Below are positions 22,593 through 31,048 of a stretch of 64,000 nucleotides of DNA, one piece after another (positions within the stretch are counted from its first letter, which is position 1; every line of letters starts with the position of its first letter). The position numbers were made by a program, and so were the translations under genes. The DNA lies in contig OZ242258.1 of the NCBI GenBank assembly GCA_965207025.1, positions 2,294,001 through 2,358,000 on the forward strand, read 5' to 3'. Origin of the DNA: Bin87 sp034423595. GTDB lineage: Bacteria > Chloroflexota > Dehalococcoidia > Lucifugimonadales > UBA3495. The notes under the pieces are model-generated. The model searched no databases. It had not been told where the DNA came from and was given only the letters and a program-made list of their open reading frames with translations.

Positions 22593-25196
22593 GTGACAGT
22601 CCACGTGCGCGCGTTCTTCCGAAATAACCGTCCCGCCTCATCTCGCCCGTGGCCATGGCTGACCATATTGGCCACCCTCGCCCTGGCGGCGACCGCTCTG
22701 GTCGCTGCGGCCCTTTCCGAAAACCACGCCTCAGCCTCAGTCGTGGGCCAATCCGACGATCCGGCCAAGTGCGCCAACCTCGTCCTCGACCAGGATGACG
22801 ATTACACCCCCGGCGCTCGGGTTGACCTCGAGCTGACCTTCACCGACGCCAACAGCGACCGCAACTGTCTTCCCGGCCGGCCTGAAGACGAAATCACCAT
22901 CAAGCTTCCTGAGGAGCTCCACTTACCTGCCGGCTATGACCGGGACGACATCGTCCTCCGCGCCAGCGCGCGCTTCCAGCCCAAATGGATGGACGTTTAT
23001 CACGGAGACAACGAGCCTCACGAAATCAAACTGCCCGGCTGCAACGAATGGGAATTCTACGGCACTCGCCCCGATTGCGAAAATGATGTCAACCTGTCCG
23101 CCGTCCGCATCAGATTGAACGACCTCCGCCTTCCCGACTATCCACCGGAAGAAGATGAAACCTACGACGTTTCCGTTCAGTGGGCTAGTGGCGAAAAACT
23201 GACCGCCCGGCTGGACGTTTACCCCGCGCTGGTGATTGACGACGACGTTGATGATGATACGGTCAACTATGGCGAAACCGTCTCCTTTACCGGCATCGGC
23301 TTTACCAGGGGCGTCACCGCCAATCTCCTTGCCAATCAGCAAGGCGGGTCCAGTGATTGCAGCGCCAGCGACGTCGGCGACTGGCGCGAAATCGGCTCCG
23401 CCGTCGTCGGCTCCGACTATCGTTTTACCGCCGACGTACTCATCGACACTTCAAACTTCCGTCGCGCCGGTACATACCAGCTCTGCGTGCGAGACGGCGC
23501 CGCCCGCAAACTCGCCAGATCCATCAGTGTCACCGTCGCCGCCGGACTAATCCTCTCCGGTTCCGGCTCAGTTGGCCCCGGCGAAGAAATCCGGCTGCGC
23601 ATGGTAGGAGGCAATCCGGACATCCGCCACGTTTACGTCGGTGGCCGCTCCGCCCAATGGCGCGTTTCGTCGGACAACCTGTATGTCACCCTGCCCCCCT
23701 CTCAATCCGGAACCGTAACCATACGCGCCGTGTACGACGACGACGGCGAAGACCGTAGCATCTCCACCATCATTACCATCTCCAATGCCGAACTTGACTT
23801 CACCGTCCTTGGCAACGGCGTCGGCCTGGGCCAAACGTTGCTGGTATCCGCCCAGCAACTGGCCGGCTCCGAAGTCTGCCGCGCTCGCCTCGACGGTGTT
23901 GACGTTGCCCTGCTTGACGATTCCCGCGACCGCGCCGATTGCGTCCCAATCCGCAGCGGCGGCCGCTTCAACGCCTCCATCCTGCTCGCAGACCCCAACG
24001 GCGACATCTCCAGCGAACTCATCGACAAGGTAATCTCCCTCAAGGACGGCGACAAGCTCAAACTGGAAATCACCGACGATGACGGCGTCAAAGCCTCCGC
24101 CGACATCCCCATCGCCGTTCCCCGTATCACTTTCCATCCCGACCGCGGCGTCATCAACCGGGGCGAATCCATCGTGATACTCGGGGAAAATTTCCCGCCG
24201 GAGACCCCGGACTACTACAACGCCCCACAAATCAGAATCACCGTCAACGGACGCCGCGTCGATACCGTCTATCCTACCGCCGATGGCCGGTGGCGGTCCG
24301 AATACGACCGCACCAACTCCCTCGAGCCCGGCCAGCGCATCCGCTTGGAAGTCTATATCGACAACTACCGCCTTAGGGAACTCACTTCCGACCTCGAAAT
24401 TCGGGTGGCCTCCGTGGGCCTCGCCGTTAATCCCTCCACGGTGCGTATCAACACCCCCGTCTCCGTAACCGTAACTGGTCTTGACCGCTACGCCGCCGGC
24501 TACCAGGTTCGCATCCGCAACGGCCCCTTCTTCACCTTCAACGGCGCGACCACCTTCAATTCCGACCGCGACGGCGCTTTTACCGCACGCGCCACTTTCC
24601 CTGATTTTGAGCCCTATTCCCCCGGCGACGGCGAAACTCTCATATTCTTGGACCTGTATCAGGGACAGGCCCGCGTCACCGGAGTGTACTCCACCGTTAC
24701 CATGCTCCCCGGGCTGCATCCCACCCCTACCCCCATTCCAACCCAAACGCCCCTGCCCACTCCAACGCCCACGCTCACCCCGGTTCCCACGGCGACGCCC
24801 GCGCCCACGCCCACTCCGGTTCCCACTCCCACCCCAACGCCCAGTCCTACGCCAACTCCAACTCAAACCCCGACCCCAACGCCGTCACCAACACCGACTC
24901 CGGTTCCCACCGATACGCCCGTACCGCCGCCGACCATCGACCGGGACGCCATCGTCAGCGCCGTCATGGCGGCCATCGCCACTCCTACCCCAAACCCTGC
25001 GTCCGGGTCAGTCAACCGTCCTGGCGGTCCGTTTGACACCGATACCACACTGCTGTTGATACTGCTGATTGCCGTAAGCGTCATTGCGTTGGCTGCCATC
25101 GTAGCCGCCGTCCTCCTGCTGCTGGCCCGCCGCCGGGCCGCCCGCCCGGAATCGCCGGAAGCCGAGGCCGCAGAGGATAACGGAAACGACGAATAA
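22593..25196 (+). CDS. Large secreted, membrane-anchored surface protein with PT-repeat linker
   Basis: 867 residues. An N-terminal signal or anchor helix (WLTILATLALAATALVAAAL) precedes a long extracellular region of beta-sandwich-like segments, with repeated phrases such as VNYGETVSFTGIGFTRG, GLGQTLLVSAQQL, INRGESIVILGENF and INTPVSVTVTGL, spaced about 100-150 residues. These look like IPT/TIG or similar Ig-like repeats. Residues about 705-785 are a Pro-Thr linker (PTPTP repeats). A C-terminal transmembrane helix (LLLILLIAVSVIALAAIVAA) and a basic RRRAAR stop-transfer end the protein. Role unknown; it is probably a cell-surface adhesin or envelope protein. The GTG start at 22593 is tentative. 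Confidence 0.8.
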   Translation: MTVHVRAFFRNNRPASSRPWPWLTILATLALAATALVAAALSENHASASVVGQSDDPAKCANLVLDQDDDYTPGARVDLELTFTDANSDRNCLPGRPEDEITIKLPEELHLPAGYDRDDIVLRASARFQPKWMDVYHGDNEPHEIKLPGCNEWEFYGTRPDCENDVNLSAVRIRLNDLRLPDYPPEEDETYDVSVQWASGEKLTARLDVYPALVIDDDVDDDTVNYGETVSFTGIGFTRGVTANLLANQQGGSSDCSASDVGDWREIGSAVVGSDYRFTADVLIDTSNFRRAGTYQLCVRDGAARKLARSISVTVAAGLILSGSGSVGPGEEIRLRMVGGNPDIRHVYVGGRSAQWRVSSDNLYVTLPPSQSGTVTIRAVYDDDGEDRSISTIITISNAELDFTVLGNGVGLGQTLLVSAQQLAGSEVCRARLDGVDVALLDDSRDRADCVPIRSGGRFNASILLADPNGDISSELIDKVISLKDGDKLKLEITDDDGVKASADIPIAVPRITFHPDRGVINRGESIVILGENFPPETPDYYNAPQIRITVNGRRVDTVYPTADGRWRSEYDRTNSLEPGQRIRLEVYIDNYRLRELTSDLEIRVASVGLAVNPSTVRINTPVSVTVTGLDRYAAGYQVRIRNGPFFTFNGATTFNSDRDGAFTARATFPDFEPYSPGDGETLIFLDLYQGQARVTGVYSTVTMLPGLHPTPTPIPTQTPLPTPTPTLTPVPTATPAPTPTPVPTPTPTPSPTPTPTQTPTPTPSPTPTPVPTDTPVPPPTIDRDAIVSAVMAAIATPTPNPASGSVNRPGGPFDTDTTLLLILLIAVSVIALAAIVAAVLLLLARRRAARPESPEAEAAEDNGNDE
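24720..24930 (+). repeat. Pro-Thr coding low-complexity repeat
   Basis: An imperfect run of CCNACN codon pairs encodes the PTPTP linker of the surface protein. It is prone to length change by slippage. Confidence 0.8.
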
Positions 25197-25205
25197 TCTT
25201 GGCAA

Positions 25206-26594
25206 TCATCCCCGCCGCGCTCGGTAAGTCTCCCGCACGAATAACACTAGCCCAATCCCGGACGCCGCCAATATCGCGGCGTCAATCCACAACGACCATG
25301 AAAAACTCGCCGCGTCCGCGATGGCTCCGAAAACCAGCGCCCCGGCAATCGTGCCCACACCTCCAAACGTCCGCAGCAATCCGATGGTAACGCCCTCCAT
25401 CCCCGGCGGCGCAATGTCGGCGAAAAACACCGTGCCCGCCGGACTGCCCAACCCTTCGCCCAACCCAAGCAGCACACCCGACAGCAGCAGTTGCCACAGG
25501 TTCCCGGCCCAGATGAACGCCGCGATGCCCAGGCACATCAGCACAATGGACGGAATAATCGGCGTCTTCCTCCCAAACCGGTCGGAAAGATAACCCGACG
25601 CCAGGGTCGTGAAGAACTGCGGAAAGTGAGTGACGCTTATCCAAAGCCCCAGATGGTCCGGCTCAAACCCCTTTGCCCGCCCGAACAACGGCATCACGCT
25701 CAACCGCGCCCCCTGCCGGTTGGCCACTATCATCAGCGCGAACATCCCCACAAAAATGAACGCCGGACTCAGCATCAGCCGCCACATCGTCCCCCGCTGC
25801 CTCACTTCGGATTCTCCCTCTCCACCACCAGCGGCGTCGCGTTGCGATGAATCAACCCCCTCTCCCCCGGCTGAACTCGCTCCCTCTCCCCTCGTGGGAG
25901 AGGGCTGGGGTGAGGGGGATTCCGCTCCCCCGGCGGCAGAGCGTTGCGAAAAATTCGCTCCCTCTCCCCTGGCGGGAGAGGGCTGGGGTGAGGAGGAAAC
26001 AGTCTCCCGCCAGCGCGATTCCGGCAACGCCAGCACGATCACTCCCAACGAAACGGCCATCAGGATCGCCTGCGCGTACAGCGGTATCCGCAACCCGAAA
26101 ATGTCCCCCAGGTAACCTCCCAGCACCGGCCCCAATATCTGCCCTGCCAGAATACTCAATTCCTGCAAACTCAGCAGCCGTCCTCGCGACGCCGGCGTCG
26201 CCTCATCCCGCAGGTATATCGTGGCCACCGTGAGGAAGATACTGCCCCCAAATCCCGACACGAACCGCCATCCCGTCAGCCAAGCGTAACTGAACGACAC
26301 CGACACCATGGCGGCGCCTACCACGTTAATCGCCGCGCCCAGCCCCAGCACGTTCTTGCGCCCGTATCGCTGCGCCAGGTATCCCGCCGGCAGGCTGGTC
26401 ACCAACCGTCCGAACCCGAACAACCCAACCGCAATCCCAACTTCAGCCGCGGTTACGCCATACTCTTCCTCCAGGAACAACGGCAGCACCGGAGCGATTG
26501 CCCCCATGCCGAAACTGTTCAGCGCCACCACTACGCATAAAACCGAAACACCCCGGTAACGCCCTCCCAGCGCGTCCCATACCCCGCTCTTCAC
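25206..26594 (-). CDS. MFS transporter with repeat-encoded central loop
   Basis: 462 residues; 12-helix MFS with motif A loops GYLAQRYGRKNVLG near residue 72 and GYLSDRFGRKTPI in the second half. The central cytoplasmic loop, residues about 197-268, carries two in-frame copies of repeat family D (SSPQPSPARGEGA and SPQPSPTRGEGA) plus Ser/Gly-rich filler, which lengthens the usual loop by roughly 60-70 residues. No membrane helix is interrupted, so the protein should still work. The start is GTG 26594, overlapping the DUF951 stop (GTGA), so it is translationally coupled. Confidence 0.88.
   Translation of the reverse strand: MKSGVWDALGGRYRGVSVLCVVVALNSFGMGAIAPVLPLFLEEEYGVTAAEVGIAVGLFGFGRLVTSLPAGYLAQRYGRKNVLGLGAAINVVGAAMVSVSFSYAWLTGWRFVSGFGGSIFLTVATIYLRDEATPASRGRLLSLQELSILAGQILGPVLGGYLGDIFGLRIPLYAQAILMAVSLGVIVLALPESRWRETVSSSPQPSPARGEGANFSQRSAAGGAESPSPQPSPTRGEGASSAGGEGVDSSQRDAAGGGEGESEVRQRGTMWRLMLSPAFIFVGMFALMIVANRQGARLSVMPLFGRAKGFEPDHLGLWISVTHFPQFFTTLASGYLSDRFGRKTPIIPSIVLMCLGIAAFIWAGNLWQLLLSGVLLGLGEGLGSPAGTVFFADIAPPGMEGVTIGLLRTFGGVGTIAGALVFGAIADAASFSWSLWIDAAILAASGIGLVLFVRETYRARRG
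25879..25995. repeat. Two family D repeats inside an MFS gene
   Basis: Copies at 25879-25919 and 25958-25995 share CCCTCTCCC...GGGAGAGGG. They are translated on the minus strand as PSPARGEG-type peptides. A third, partial copy may lie near 25856. Confidence 0.85.
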
Positions 26595-26947
26595 CGGTTC
26601 GGCCCGCCCGCGTCCGCGCCACCATCCGAATGCTCCCTCTCCCCTGGTGGGTGTGGGCTGGAGCCTACCCCGCGCTCGATGCGGGGGTGAGGGAACGTAT
26701 CTTGCCCTTCGCTAGCTGCCCCGTCCCCTGCCGGTCGCACAATCTCCCGTATCCGTCGCTCAATCCGAAAGCGAGGAATCATAATGTAGTGATTGCACGT
26801 CTGGCAGCGCAGCCCGACGTCGCCACCCACCCGGTTCACCAGCCAGTGAAAACCGCCGCACGGATGCGCCTTCTTCAGGCGCACAATATCCCCAACCATC
26901 AAGTCGCCAACCCCCGGTCTCCCGACTATATTTCCATTGGCTGCCAT
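26591..26947 (-). CDS. DUF951 protein with repeat-derived tail
   Basis: 118 residues. The DUF951 core is clear: VGDIVRLKKAHPCGGFHWLV, RCQTCNHYIMIPRFRIERRI. DUF951 is normally about 60-70 residues and widespread in Firmicutes and Chloroflexi, with no known function; the CGG and CxxC cysteines suggest metal binding. Here a further 48-residue tail follows, and much of it (IERGVGSSPHPPGEREHS) is encoded by a degenerate family D repeat. It is coupled to the MFS gene by a four-base overlap. The start at 26947 is supported by AAAGG; a start at 26902 is possible. Confidence 0.85.
   Translation of the reverse strand: MAANGNIVGRPGVGDLMVGDIVRLKKAHPCGGFHWLVNRVGGDVGLRCQTCNHYIMIPRFRIERRIREIVRPAGDGAASEGQDTFPHPRIERGVGSSPHPPGEREHSDGGADAGGPNR
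26630..26692. repeat. Degenerate family D repeat in DUF951 tail
   Basis: TCTCCCCTGGTGGGTGTGGGCTGG is followed by an inserted inverted sequence and GGGGGTGAGGGA. It encodes the tail of the DUF951 protein. Confidence 0.6.
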
Positions 26948-27002
26948 ACGACCTTTCACACGTCCCTGCGCAAGCGGCAATCTTCCTAGTCCCCTAATCC
27001 CA

Positions 27003-27130
27003 CCAATCACAGTGCAGATAACCAACCATCATCCCCGCACTCAACCGTCATTCCCACACTCTACCGTCATTCCGGCGAAAGCCGGAATCCAGAAAATCCC
27101 CTAATCCCGCGAATCCTGATTCAGACAACG
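27003..27130. repeat. Family A and F repeats
   Basis: Partial A copies near 27020-27065, a full A copy at 27066-27093, then family F (AATCCTGATTCAGAC) at 27111-27125. The F copy encodes the last residues of PyrF. Confidence 0.75.
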
Positions 27131-27961
27131 GTCCCACCCCAACCCCATCCCCTCCAGCGTTCCGTTAATCCCATCCCGCAACTCGCCCGCCGCCCGCCGC
27201 GCCGCCTCCGCAAAGTCTTCGCCCGACGATGCGTAAATAATCCCACGCCCGGAGTTGATGATCGCCAGCCTGCCATTGGCATCCACGCCGTTCCGCACGC
27301 TCGCCTCCAGATCGCCACCCTGCGCTCCAACCCCCGGAATCAGGATCGGCATATCAGGGCAGACCTCCCGCACGTCTGCCAGTTGCTCCGGCGCCGTCGC
27401 GCCCACTACCAGCCCTAGGTTGCCCTGCGCCGGCAGCGCCGACAAGTCCCGTGCCAGACGCATATACACCGGTTCCCCGCCGTCAACCACCAGATCCTGC
27501 AAGTCGCCCGCGCCAGGATTAGAACCCCGGCACCAGACAAACACTCCCTTGTCGAGCCGATCCAGCCACGGCCTCACAGTGTCCATCCCACCCCAGGGAT
27601 TCACCGTAACCGCGTCAACTCCCCAGGCGTCAAACATCGCCGCCGCATAAGCCTCAACGGTGTTCCCAATGTCTCCCCTCTTGGCGTCCATGATAATTAC
27701 GTGGTCGGGGGCAACATCACGTATACGCGAGATCGTCGCCTCCAACGCCCGAAATCCTGCCAAACCCAGTGCCTCATAAAATGCGATGTTCGGCTTGTAA
27801 GCGCAAACCAAATCCGCCGTAGCATCAACAATCGCCCGGTTAAACTCCGCCACATCAGGATTCGGCATCATAGCCGGATTCACATCCAGCCCGACGCAAA
27901 CCAAACTGTGCGTAGCCTCACTGGCCGCAAGCAACCTATCCACAAATCCGATCATTTCCAT
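27101..27961 (-). CDS. pyrF: Orotidine 5'-phosphate decarboxylase (type 2)
   Basis: 286 residues. OMP decarboxylase makes UMP, the last step of pyrimidine synthesis. VCVGLDVNP near residue 22, CAYKPNIAFYEALG near 53, and the catalytic MDAKRGDIGNT near 85 are clear. It is of the longer type-2 subfamily found in Actinobacteria, Chloroflexi and Myxobacteria. C-terminal residues LNQDSRD are encoded by a family F repeat, so the natural end has been replaced or extended. The start at 27961 matches the family; the frame extends to 27991. No other pyr gene is nearby. Confidence 0.95.
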   Translation of the reverse strand: MEMIGFVDRLLAASEATHSLVCVGLDVNPAMMPNPDVAEFNRAIVDATADLVCAYKPNIAFYEALGLAGFRALEATISRIRDVAPDHVIIMDAKRGDIGNTVEAYAAAMFDAWGVDAVTVNPWGGMDTVRPWLDRLDKGVFVWCRGSNPGAGDLQDLVVDGGEPVYMRLARDLSALPAQGNLGLVVGATAPEQLADVREVCPDMPILIPGVGAQGGDLEASVRNGVDANGRLAIINSGRGIIYASSGEDFAEAARRAAGELRDGINGTLEGMGLGWDRCLNQDSRD

Positions 27962-27999
27962 CCCACTTGCTATTCTCCAAGCCAACCCCAACCCAATCC

Positions 28000-28110
28000 C
28001 ATAATCCCGAAAATCCTGACTCTGACGATTTTTCCAAAAATCGGAACGGCATTATATCAACCCCGAAATCCTGTTCATCCCGTATATCCCGTTCATCCAT
28101 GTAAATACGC
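28000..28110. repeat. Family F and E repeats
   Basis: Family F (AATCCTGACTCTGACGATTT) is followed by family E (CCCGTTCATCCATGTAAA type, 28069-28107). They fill the gap between pyrF and the VOC gene. Confidence 0.7.
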
Positions 28111-28115
28111 AAACC

Positions 28116-28472
28116 CTACCCCAACGGCCGTGCAAAACTGATCTCGTGCCCGTCCGGGTCTGTAATGTGATAGTACCGCTCCCGCCACGGCGCATCCGCC
28201 GGTTCCCCGTCCGGCGAGTATCCAGCCTCCACCATCCGCCGGTGATGCGCGTCCACGTCGTCCACGTACAAAATGCACCGACCCCACCAGCGCACCTCCA
28301 CGTCGTCAACCAGAATCAAATTCAAATACCCGCCGCCCACGCTCAACGACGTAAACCCCGCATCCGGCCCGCCGTACAAAATCGGTATGCCCGCCCCATC
28401 GTGATAAAATGCCACCGACCGCGCCATATCCCGCACTGCCAAAGTAACCGCGCTAATACTCTGCACCGTCAT
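28116..28472 (-). CDS. VOC-superfamily (glyoxalase/dioxygenase-like) protein
   Basis: 118 residues: a single vicinal-oxygen-chelate module. It begins SISAVTLAVRDMARSVAFYH, with the usual LAVRDxxRSxxFY motif, then GGGYLNLIL, and ends RYYHITDPDGHEISFARPLG (DPDGHxIxF motif). Candidate metal ligands are Glu in HEISF and His in YHIT. The substrate is not predictable: glyoxalase I, fosfomycin-resistance or dioxygenase-like types are possible, and the lone small form favours a lyase or binding protein. It is a single gene between repeats. Confidence 0.87.
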   Translation of the reverse strand: MTVQSISAVTLAVRDMARSVAFYHDGAGIPILYGGPDAGFTSLSVGGGYLNLILVDDVEVRWWGRCILYVDDVDAHHRRMVEAGYSPDGEPADAPWRERYYHITDPDGHEISFARPLG

Positions 28473-28509
28473 GCTTGTCCTCTATCTCGTCCCTGCCTTA
28501 ACCGTCACT

Positions 28510-28635
28510 CCGCACTAAACTGTAATTCCTAACCCCAACCGTCATTCCGGCTTTCGCCGGAATCCAGAAAATCCTTCAAACAGCCTTGTAGCAGAATGAC
28601 GGGCACCATCCTGTCTATACCGTACATCCATGAAA
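28510..28635. repeat. Family A and E repeats
   Basis: A full A copy at 28541-28568 reads ATTCCGGC-TTTC-GCCGGAAT. Family E follows at about 28608-28635, directly before larE. Confidence 0.75.
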
Positions 28636-28656
28636 AACCTAAACCCGGCAAACATT

Positions 28657-29478
28657 ATGACACAACCTCCCGCCTGCCTCCCCCGCCTCGAGTCCATCCT
28701 CCGCAACATGGAGTCCGTCATCGTCGCCTGCTCCGGCGGCGTGGACAGCACCCTCCTGGCGGTGGCCGCCCAACGCGCGCTGGGTAGCCGCGCCTTGGCC
28801 GTCACCGCCGTCTCTCCCACTCTCGCCGCCCGTGACCTCGCCGACGCCGAGACCATCGCGTCCCAATTCAACCTCAACCACCGCATCATCAACACCGACG
28901 AGCTCCAACGCGAAGGTTACGTCGCCAACAGCCCCCAGCGTTGCTACTTCTGCAAAACCGAACTCTACGACCAACTCGGCGCCCTGGCCGCTGCCGAGGG
29001 CTACGCCTGGATCGCCAACGGCGCCAACACCGACGACCTCGGCGACTACCGCCCCGGCATGACCGCCGCCGCCGAGCGCAACATCCGCAGCCCCATGGTC
29101 GAGGCCGAGATGGACAAGGCCCAGGTCCGCGCCGCCGCCCAATGGCTAGGAGTCCCCCTGTGGGACAAGCCGGCCCAGCCCTGCCTATCGTCCCGCATCC
29201 CCTACGGCACCCCCGTCACCGTCGAATCCCTCCGCCGCATCGAGGCCGCCGAGGACATCCTCCGCGACCTCGGCCTCCGCGAAGTCCGCGCCCGCCACCA
29301 TGACAAACTCTGCCGCATCGAAGTCGCCGCCGATGACATGGAACACGCCTTCGTACACCGGGATGAAATCGCCAACCGCCTCAAAGCCCTCGGCTACCTC
29401 TGGGTCTCCCTCGACCTCAACCCCCTACGCTCCGGCAGCCTCAACGACGTGCTCGTTAGGCAATCCCCTCTCCCTTGA
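28657..29478 (+). CDS. larE: LarE, ATP-dependent sacrificial sulfur transferase
   Basis: 273 residues. LarE adds sulfur to the pyridinium dicarboxylate intermediate of the nickel-pincer nucleotide (NPN) cofactor, using a cysteine as sulfur source in the well-studied enzyme. The PP-loop SGGVDST lies at residues 26-32, RCYFCKTELYDQLG near 94, and QPCLSSRIPYGTPV near 172, whose cysteine aligns with the sacrificial position of the lactobacillus enzyme. The start is taken at 28657; a start at 28630 is possible but falls in repeat-derived sequence. larC follows 85 bases downstream; larB and larA were not found in the window. Confidence 0.92.
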   Translation: MTQPPACLPRLESILRNMESVIVACSGGVDSTLLAVAAQRALGSRALAVTAVSPTLAARDLADAETIASQFNLNHRIINTDELQREGYVANSPQRCYFCKTELYDQLGALAAAEGYAWIANGANTDDLGDYRPGMTAAAERNIRSPMVEAEMDKAQVRAAAQWLGVPLWDKPAQPCLSSRIPYGTPVTVESLRRIEAAEDILRDLGLREVRARHHDKLCRIEVAADDMEHAFVHRDEIANRLKALGYLWVSLDLNPLRSGSLNDVLVRQSPLP

Positions 29479-29562
29479 CGGGAGAGGGCTAGGGTGAGGG
29501 TGAGGGTGAAATCCCTATCCTCTCTATTCCGTCCATCCTCTTCATCCCAGTAAAACGTACCC
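29461..29562. repeat. Family D and E repeats between larE and larC
   Basis: Family D (CCCTCTCCCTTGACGGGAGAGGG) overlaps the last codons of larE. Family E-like sequence follows at about 29517-29560. Confidence 0.75.
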
Positions 29563-29563
29563 C

Positions 29564-31048
29564 ATGAAAACCGCCTACATCCAGTCCGTCGGCGGCGCCA
29601 GCGGCGATATGCTCCTCGGCGCCCTCCTCGACGCCGGCCTCCCCATCGACGCCATCCACGACACAATCGCCGCCCTGAACATCCCGAACGTCAATGTCAC
29701 CGCAGCCAACGAAACCCGCTGCGAGGTACGCGGAACCCGTGCCGTGGTGGACGTATCCAATGCCCCCCGCTACTCGCCCCAACAGATGCTCGACGCCGTG
29801 GCCAACGCAACCGCCCTGTCCGACCAAACTCGCACCCGCGCCACCGCCGCCCTCGATGCTCTATTTTCGGCAGAGGCCAGAGTCCACGGCAGCAACCCCA
29901 GCGACATCCACCTCCACGAACTCGGCACCGCCGACACCCTGGTGGACGTAGTAGGAGTAGTCCACGGCCTCGAGCAACTCGGCATAGATCGCATCTACGC
30001 ATCCCCACTGGTCCTCGGCGAAGCCACCGGCCCGCGCCGGCCCAACGGCTACAGCAACCCGGCCCCGGCCACCTTGGAAATCATCGCCGCCGCCAACGCC
30101 CCCGTCGCGCCCGAACGCCCTTTCCACGCCAACGTCGGCGAACTCACCACCCCCACCGGCGCGGCCCTCATCACCACCCTGGCCGACGAATACCGCCAAC
30201 CCGCCATGACTCTCCACCGCATCGGCGTGGGCGCCGGCGGCAAAAACCCCCCAGCCTTCCCCAACGTAGTCCGCCTCTGGCTCGGCCAAACCGTCCCGTC
30301 AACCACCAACGCACAACCCAACAGCCCTGTCATTGCGAGCGAAGCGCAGCAATCCCGACCCGACGAGCCTGTCATTGCGAGGAGCGCAGCGACGCGGCAA
30401 TCCCGCGCCAGTGGCCATCCCTCCGCCGACGAATCCCACTCCCGTCATTCCCGCGAAAGCGCGAATCCAGAACCTCCCCAATCCGTCCATAGCGAGCCGG
30501 AACGGTCACCTCTATCCGCCCATGGCGAGCCTGTCGAACCACGAACGGGCGGCAACCCACAACCCGCCGCTCATCCTGAGCCTGTCGAAGGACAACCCTT
30601 CGCCCACTGGCAGGACAACGTCATCCTCCTCGAAACCAACATCGACAACGCCACCGGCGAACAGCTCGGCTACGCCATGGAACAGCTCTTCAACGCCGGC
30701 GCCCTCGACGTCTGGCACACCCCCATCCAGATGAAAAAGAACCGCCCCGCCATCCTGCTGTCAGCCCTGGGTCCCGCCGAACTCGAAACCCAGCTAGCCG
30801 AAGCCATCCTGCGCCACACCCCAACCCTGGGCGTCCGCGTCCGCCCCATCACCCGCTACGTAGCCCACCGCGACACCATAACCGTCCAAACCGAATACGG
30901 CCTCATCCGCATCAAGCGCAAATACCTCTCCGGCCAAATCGTCAGCCAATCCCCCGAACACGACGACATCGCCAAAGCCGCCCAAACCCACAACCAACCC
31001 TGGCAAACCGTCGCCGCCGCCGTGGACAACAACCCGCCTACGCCCTAA
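29564..31048 (+). CDS. larC: LarC, nickel insertase, with about 100-residue repeat linker
   Basis: 494 residues. LarC inserts nickel into the NPN cofactor. The N-terminal part starts YIQSVGGASGDMLLGALLDA, with HLHELGTADTLVDVVG near residue 110. The C-terminal part starts VILLETNIDNATGEQLGYAM near 349 and ends with RIKRKYLSGQIV. In lactobacilli the two parts (LarC1, LarC2) are joined by a programmed frameshift. Here they are in one frame, and residues about 245-348 between them are made of interspersed repeats (families B, B, A and C) in frame, for example ARSAATRQS and HPEPVEGQ. The core is about 390 residues, the usual size. No good Shine-Dalgarno is visible. Confidence 0.9.
   Translation: MKTAYIQSVGGASGDMLLGALLDAGLPIDAIHDTIAALNIPNVNVTAANETRCEVRGTRAVVDVSNAPRYSPQQMLDAVANATALSDQTRTRATAALDALFSAEARVHGSNPSDIHLHELGTADTLVDVVGVVHGLEQLGIDRIYASPLVLGEATGPRRPNGYSNPAPATLEIIAAANAPVAPERPFHANVGELTTPTGAALITTLADEYRQPAMTLHRIGVGAGGKNPPAFPNVVRLWLGQTVPSTTNAQPNSPVIASEAQQSRPDEPVIARSAATRQSRASGHPSADESHSRHSRESANPEPPQSVHSEPERSPLSAHGEPVEPRTGGNPQPAAHPEPVEGQPFAHWQDNVILLETNIDNATGEQLGYAMEQLFNAGALDVWHTPIQMKKNRPAILLSALGPAELETQLAEAILRHTPTLGVRVRPITRYVAHRDTITVQTEYGLIRIKRKYLSGQIVSQSPEHDDIAKAAQTHNQPWQTVAAAVDNNPPTP
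30326..30600. repeat. Cluster of B, A and C repeats inside larC
   Basis: Two family B copies (30328-30355 and 30370-30402), a family A copy (30444-30470, ATTCCCGC-GAAA, one stem mismatch) and a C-related copy plus a full family C copy (30569-30592). Together they encode the linker of LarC without a stop codon. Confidence 0.85.

Noticed and set aside
23568..24866. 432-aa minus frame inside the surface-protein gene
   Set aside because: Arises from codon bias; the + strand protein has a signal peptide, repeats and anchor.
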